This document shows, piece after piece, positions 60,110 through 64,000 of a DNA stretch of 64,000 nucleotides; position 1 is the first letter of the stretch; every line of letters starts with the position of its first letter. A program made the translations under genes and the position numbers. This stretch comes from Rhodococcus tukisamuensis NBRC 100609 (GTDB taxonomy: Bacteria > Actinomycetota > Actinomycetes > Mycobacteriales > Mycobacteriaceae): contig NZ_BCXG01000003.1 of the NCBI RefSeq assembly GCF_001894985.1, forward strand, positions 186,001 through 250,000. The letters run 5' to 3'. Under the pieces are notes generated by a model. The model was given only the letters and a program-made list of their open reading frames with translations, searched no databases and had not been told where the DNA came from.

Positions 60110-60179
60110 ATTCGCACCCACGTTGTACCCGTCGCACCCGCAATTGCGCCCGCGACGCGTGCAACCGGGGCGCGGATTG
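60109..60179. repeat. 71-nt palindromic repeat, copy B
   Basis: It matches copy A at 62/71 positions. It begins on the last base of the AbiEi-like stop codon and ends 19 nt before the MFS start. The core TGTACCCGTCGC, CGCAATTGCG and GCGACGCGTGCA are conserved. A C-to-T change in one arm is matched by G-to-A in the other (GGCTG/CAGCC in A; GTTG/CAAC in B), so the stem is kept. Confidence 0.8.
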
Positions 60180-60198
60180 TCGGCGTAGCCTCACCCGC

Positions 60199-61704
60199 AT
60201 GGGCCCGACCCGGCAGACGGTCCGCCTGCGCTCGGCCACCGGGCGCTGGGTGGTCCTCGCAACCGTCCTCGGTTCCTCGCTGGCGATGCTCGACGCCACC
60301 GTCGTCAACATCGCGCTCCCCCGCATCGGCGAAGACCTCGACGCCACCGTCGCCGGACTGCAGTGGGTGCTCAGCGGCTACACCCTCACCCTGGCCTCGC
60401 TGATCCTGCTCGCCGGCGCGCTCGGCGACCGCCTCGGCCGGCGCAAGGTCTTCGTCTGGGGCACAGTCTGGTTCGCGGCCGCGTCGCTGCTGTGCGGCGT
60501 CGCCCCGAACATCGAGATGCTGGTGGCCGCCCGGATCCTGCAGGGGGTGGGCGCGGCGCTGCTGACCCCTGGCAGCCTGGCGCTGCTCTCCGCCGCCATC
60601 GACCCCGACGACCGCGGCGCCGCGATCGGCCTGTGGTCCGGCCTCGGCGGGGTCGCCGCGGCGGGCGGCCCGCTGCTCGGCGGGTGGATCGTGCAGGTGT
60701 CCAGCTGGCGGGCGGTGTTCCTGCTGAACCTGCCACTGGCGGTCGCCGTGGTGTGGGTGGCGCTGCGGCACGTGCCGGAGAGCCGCGACCCGCAGCAGGA
60801 GGGCCGACTCGATGTCGTCGGCGCCGTCCTGGCCGCCGCCGGACTCGCCGGGATCACCTACGGTCTGATCGCCCAGCAGTGGATGCCCGTGCTGCTCGGC
60901 CTCGCGGTGTTCGTGGTGTTCGTGGTCGTCGAACGCCGCAGCACCGACCCGCTGATCCCGCCGGCACTGTTCCGGTCACGGGTCTTCGTCGCCGCGAACC
61001 TGGTGACGTTCGCGGTGTACGCCGCGCTCGGCGGGGTGTTCTTCCTGCTGGTGCTGCAGCTGCAGCTCGCCGCCGGGTACTCGCCGCTCGCGTCGGGCGT
61101 GGCGACCGTGCCCATCACCGTGCTGATGCTGCTGCTCTCCTCTCGCGCCGGCCGGTGGGCCCAGCACCACGGCCCGCGGCTGCCGATGACGGTCGGACCT
61201 CTGCTGGCCGCGGCCGGGCTGGCGCTGATGCTGCGGATCGGACCCGGTGCGTCGTACCTGACCGACGTGCTGCCCGGCGTGCTGGTCTTCGGTCTCGGGT
61301 TGTGCGCGCTGGTGGCCCCGCTGACGGGGGCGGTGCTGAACTCCGTGTCCACCGACCGTGCCGGGATCGCGTCCGGCGTGAACAACGCGGTGGCCCGCAG
61401 CAGTCAGCTGCTCGCGGTTGCCGCGCTGCCCGGACTGGCGGGCATCACCGGCACCGACTACACCGACCCGCAGGTGTTCTCCGACGGCTTCCACGTCGCG
61501 ATGCTGATCTGCATGGGGCTGTTGGTGATCGGCGCGGCACTGGCCGCGGCACTGGTTCCGGCGGGCGCGACGCAACTGCCCGCCGAGTCCGCCGAACCTC
61601 TCGCGCACGAGGAGACCGTCGACTGCTGCCCGCACTGCGACATCTCCGCCCCGGCCGTGCAACCGGTGTCCTCTTCCCAAACCGAGCGCGGCCTGGAACC
61701 GTAG
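60199..61704 (+). CDS. DHA2-type MFS drug exporter
   Basis: A 501-residue major facilitator of the DHA2 (14-helix, EmrB/QacA) family. Motif [20 protein letters not shown] is antiporter motif D1, [13 protein letters not shown] is motif A, and the block [23 protein letters not shown] is motif B with its Arg. [23 protein letters not shown] is motif C. The tail carries an unusual Cys/His motif ([11 protein letters not shown], about residues 473-483). It should export cationic or hydrophobic compounds with proton exchange. It is preceded by repeat copy B and starts at ATG 60199; no local regulator is seen. Confidence 0.9.
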   Translation: MGPTRQTVRLRSATGRWVVLATVLGSSLAMLDATVVNIALPRIGEDLDATVAGLQWVLSGYTLTLASLILLAGALGDRLGRRKVFVWGTVWFAAASLLCGVAPNIEMLVAARILQGVGAALLTPGSLALLSAAIDPDDRGAAIGLWSGLGGVAAAGGPLLGGWIVQVSSWRAVFLLNLPLAVAVVWVALRHVPESRDPQQEGRLDVVGAVLAAAGLAGITYGLIAQQWMPVLLGLAVFVVFVVVERRSTDPLIPPALFRSRVFVAANLVTFAVYAALGGVFFLLVLQLQLAAGYSPLASGVATVPITVLMLLLSSRAGRWAQHHGPRLPMTVGPLLAAAGLALMLRIGPGASYLTDVLPGVLVFGLGLCALVAPLTGAVLNSVSTDRAGIASGVNNAVARSSQLLAVAALPGLAGITGTDYTDPQVFSDGFHVAMLICMGLLVIGAALAAALVPAGATQLPAESAEPLAHEETVDCCPHCDISAPAVQPVSSSQTERGLEP

Positions 61705-61760
61705 ACGACGGGCCTCGCCCCACCGGCGAGACCGACTTTCTCCTGCGGAAGGAAATCGTC

Positions 61761-62537
61761 ATGCCCGAACGCACCCGTTATGAAGAGGGCACGCCCTGCT
61801 GGGTAGACCTGTCCAGCACCGATCCCGGCGCCGCCAAGGCGTACTACACCGCGCTGTTCGGTTGGGAGTTCGATGACATGCCCACCCCGGACGGCGGCAC
61901 CTACTCGATGGCCACCCTGCGCGGCGGGTCCGTCGCCGCCATCGGCGGCCAACCGCCCGGCACCCCCGCCGACGCCCCCTCGATCTGGAACACCTACCTC
62001 GCCACCGACGACGCCGACGCGGCGACGGCCAAGGTCGCCCCGGCCGGTGGCGAGCTGATCATGGGACCGGTCGACATCGGCCAGTCCGGGCGGATGGCGT
62101 TCCTCACCGACCCCACCGGCGCGGTCGCCGGCCTGTGGCAGGCCGGGGAACACATCGGCGCGACCCTGGTGAACGAGCCCGGCACCGTCATCTGGAACGA
62201 GCTGATCACCCCCGACCCGGACAAGGCGCTGGCGTTCTACCAGGCCGTGGTCGGGCTCTCCTCGAGCACCTCGGACCTGCCCGGCGGCCCCTACACCGTC
62301 TTGAAGGTCCGCGAGGCGCAGGTCGGTGGCTGCACGACGCCGCGGATGCCGCAGGTCCCCACCCACTGGCACGTCTACTTCGCCGTCGAGGACACCGATG
62401 CGACGGCCGCGAAGTCGACGGCCTCCGGCGGCGGCGTCATGGTCGAGCCCTTCGACGTGCCGGCCGTCGGCCGGATGACGGTGCTGCGTGACCCCACCGG
62501 GGCCGCATTCAGCGTCATGACCGGCGAATCCGCGTAG
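61761..62537 (+). CDS. Double VOC (glyoxalase/bleomycin resistance fold) protein
   Basis: A 258-residue protein made of two VOC modules (about residues 10-125 and 135-255). Each starts with a strand ([48 protein letters not shown]) and ends with a metal-type Glu-like position replaced by small residues ([25 protein letters not shown]). Similar proteins are annotated as glyoxalase-like or 27 kDa antigen (CFP30B) homologues in mycobacteria, function unknown. GGAAGGAAA precedes the ATG. It sits 56 nt from the MFS gene. Confidence 0.85.
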   Translation: MPERTRYEEGTPCWVDLSSTDPGAAKAYYTALFGWEFDDMPTPDGGTYSMATLRGGSVAAIGGQPPGTPADAPSIWNTYLATDDADAATAKVAPAGGELIMGPVDIGQSGRMAFLTDPTGAVAGLWQAGEHIGATLVNEPGTVIWNELITPDPDKALAFYQAVVGLSSSTSDLPGGPYTVLKVREAQVGGCTTPRMPQVPTHWHVYFAVEDTDATAAKSTASGGGVMVEPFDVPAVGRMTVLRDPTGAAFSVMTGESA

Positions 62538-62550
62538 CGGCGGGCGGCCG

Positions 62551-63141
62551 GTGGCACTCGGGTGGCTCGAGCTCCAGCATCGGGCCCAGCAGGAATTCGG
62601 CAAACGCGTCCGGGGCGTCACCGACTGGTCGGCGCCCACCCCCGACACCGACTGGGACACCGCTGATCTGGTCCGGCACGTGATCGTGGAGCAGCAGTGG
62701 GTGCCGCCCCTGCTGGGCGGCCTCACCCTGGCCGAGGCCGCGGCGCACGTGCGGCCGCTCGGCGACGACCTCGCGAGCGAGTGGGCGCAGTACTCCGGGC
62801 GCGCCGTGCTCGCCTGGTCGGTGGCGTCGCCGTCCGCGCCCGTGCACCTGTCCTACGGCACCGTCACCGTCGACGAATACCTGCACGAGCAGGTCGCCGA
62901 CCTCGCCATCCACAGCTGGGACCTGGCCCGCGCGGCCGGGATGGACGAGTCGCTCGACGCGAGGCTGGTCGCCGCGGTCTGGGAGGAACTCGACGAACGC
63001 CGCGAGATGCTGAGCGCCAGTGGCCTGTTCGCGTCACCCGTGCCCGTCGCCGACGACGCTCCCCTGCAGACCCGGTTGCTGGCACTGACCGGGCGCGACG
63101 ACCGTTCCACACCCCCGCCACGCCCGACCGGAGGAAGATGA
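62551..63141 (+). CDS. TIGR03086-like DinB/mycothiol-dependent type protein
   Basis: A 196-residue member of the mycothiol-dependent maleylpyruvate isomerase/TIGR03086 group (four-helix DinB-like bundle, metal-binding). Conserved parts are [23 protein letters not shown] (with His43 and Glu47), [23 protein letters not shown], which carries the metal-binding histidines (near 117 and 126), and the C-terminal [16 protein letters not shown], with [15 protein letters not shown]. It starts with GTG 62551. Its stop overlaps the ilvD start by 4 nt (ATGA), so it is co-expressed with that gene. Its substrate is unknown. Confidence 0.82.
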   Translation: MALGWLELQHRAQQEFGKRVRGVTDWSAPTPDTDWDTADLVRHVIVEQQWVPPLLGGLTLAEAAAHVRPLGDDLASEWAQYSGRAVLAWSVASPSAPVHLSYGTVTVDEYLHEQVADLAIHSWDLARAAGMDESLDARLVAAVWEELDERREMLSASGLFASPVPVADDAPLQTRLLALTGRDDRSTPPPRPTGGR

Positions 63142-64000
63142 GCCGCATGGTCCAGGATCCGAACGCCCCCGCGCCATCGACCCCCGACGTGAAACCGCGC
63201 AGCCGCGACGTCACCGACGGACTGGAGAAGTCCGCCGCCCGCGGCATGCTGCGCGCGGTCGGCATGGGCGACGAGGACTGGGGCAAGTCCCAGATCGGCG
63301 TCGGCTCCTCCTGGAACGAGATCACCCCCTGCAACCTGTCCCTCGACCGACTCGCGACCGCGGTCAAGGACGGCGTGCACGCCGCGGGCGGGTACCCGCT
63401 CGAGTTCGGCACCATCTCGGTCTCCGACGGCATCTCGATGGGCCACGAGGGCATGCACTTCTCGCTGGTCTCCCGCGAGGTGATCGCGGACAGCGTCGAG
63501 ACCGTCATGCAGGCCGAACGCCTGGACGGTTCGGTGCTGCTCGCCGGCTGCGACAAGTCCCTGCCCGGGATGCTGATGGCCGCCGCCCGCCTGGACCTGG
63601 CGAACGTCTTCCTCTACGCAGGCTCCGCGCTGCCCGGCCTGGCGAAGATGTCCGACGGCACCGAACGCGAGGTCACCATCATCGACGCCTTCGAGGCGGT
63701 CGGCGCGTGTTCACGCGGATTGATGAGCCGCGCGGACGTCGACGCCATCGAGCGGACGTTCTGCCCCGGCGAGGGGGCCTGCGGCGGGATGTACACAGCC
63801 AACACCATGGCCTGCGTCGCCGAGGCCCTGGGCATGTCGCTGCCCGGCAGCGCCGCGCCGCCCGCCTCCGACCGTCGACGCGACGGCTACGCGCGGCGCA
63901 GCGGCGAGGCCGTCGTCCGGCTGATCGAGCGGGGCATCACCGCCCGGGACATCATGACCAAGAAGGCATTCGAGAACGCCATCGCGGTCGTGATGGCATA
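63138..64000 (+). CDS. ilvD: Dihydroxy-acid dehydratase (C-terminus outside window)
   Basis: The first 287 residues of an IlvD/Edd-family dehydratase, the third enzyme of valine/isoleucine synthesis. Cys65 (EITPCNLSL), Cys138 ([10 protein letters not shown]) and Cys215 ([14 protein letters not shown]) match the three cysteines that bind the Fe-S cluster. Other family blocks are [24 protein letters not shown] and the [12 protein letters not shown] segment. ATG 63138 has a GGAGGAAG site and overlaps the preceding stop. The reading frame stays open to the end of the window, and the family has about 560-615 residues. Confidence 0.95.
   Translation, partial: MSRMVQDPNAPAPSTPDVKPRSRDVTDGLEKSAARGMLRAVGMGDEDWGKSQIGVGSSWNEITPCNLSLDRLATAVKDGVHAAGGYPLEFGTISVSDGISMGHEGMHFSLVSREVIADSVETVMQAERLDGSVLLAGCDKSLPGMLMAAARLDLANVFLYAGSALPGLAKMSDGTEREVTIIDAFEAVGACSRGLMSRADVDAIERTFCPGEGACGGMYTANTMACVAEALGMSLPGSAAPPASDRRRDGYARRSGEAVVRLIERGITARDIMTKKAFENAIAVVMA

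Overview
The window is GC-rich, densely packed DNA from an actinobacterium of the mycolic-acid group (Mycobacteriales; a Rhodococcus- or Nocardia-like genome is my best guess, from gene content rather than any marker). Pointers are a Zmp1 metalloprotease, an Rv0183-type monoacylglycerol lipase, a ligC/Prim-PolC pair, dodecin, DUF5996 and DUF2252 proteins, many TetR regulators, frequent GTG starts and ATGA/GTGA stop-start overlaps. I found no rRNA, tRNA, CRISPR array, insertion sequence, phage or replication origin. It looks like chromosome, with one truncated gene at each end (an SDR oxidoreductase on the left, ilvD on the right).

0-6.3 kb: lipid and envelope housekeeping (SDR, monoacylglycerol lipase, DUF5996, a YhgE/Pip-like membrane protein coupled to a SIMPL lipoprotein, DedA) and a TetR gene facing a quinone oxidoreductase across a strong palindromic operator. 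7.3-13.8 kb: a complete oxidative aminophosphonate-use island, with tmpA-tmpB (2OG oxygenase plus PhnZ-type HD oxygenase) converging on a HutC/PhnF-type GntR regulator and a four-gene ABC importer. The same short motif occurs at both promoters. 13.9-19.8 kb: a thiolase-SDR-SDR-MaoC beta-oxidation-like operon, its divergent TetR with two matching operators, a nitronate monooxygenase and a PadR regulator. 20-25 kb: three pirins, a small monooxygenase-like protein and two tandem double-hotdog thioesterases. 25-33 kb: a DUF4190 membrane protein, an exported intradiol dioxygenase lipoprotein, zmp1, DUF2252, and an ABC exporter facing its TetR. 33-42.6 kb: an L,D-transpeptidase, a beta-lactamase-family hydrolase with HdeD, an epoxide-hydrolase-like enzyme, a double-MerR regulator opposite DUF6194, the ligC-DUF309-Prim-PolC operon, dodecin, a 34-residue ORF and corA.

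43-55.5 kb is the most unusual part. It is a surface-protein locus built around SipW-type signal peptidases: an Ig-domain secreted protein, then a six-gene leftward operon with four small proteins carrying SipW-type or alternate-type N-termini (one of them turned into a lipoprotein), a dedicated SipW-like peptidase, and a second SipW-like peptidase fused to a SipW-cognate signal and a secreted domain. Divergent from it lie two paralogous cassettes, each made of a LuxR-type regulator, a DesK/NarX-like histidine kinase and a membrane protein with a novel cytoplasmic tail. I infer a TasA/camelysin-like fibre or coat under duplicated two-component control.

55.5-64 kb: a GAF-LuxR regulator opposite an acyl-CoA synthetase, a 3-hydroxyacyl-CoA dehydrogenase, an AbiEi/DUF559-like gene bracketed by two copies of a 71-nt palindromic repeat, a DHA2-type MFS exporter, a double-VOC protein, a TIGR03086-type protein and the start of ilvD.
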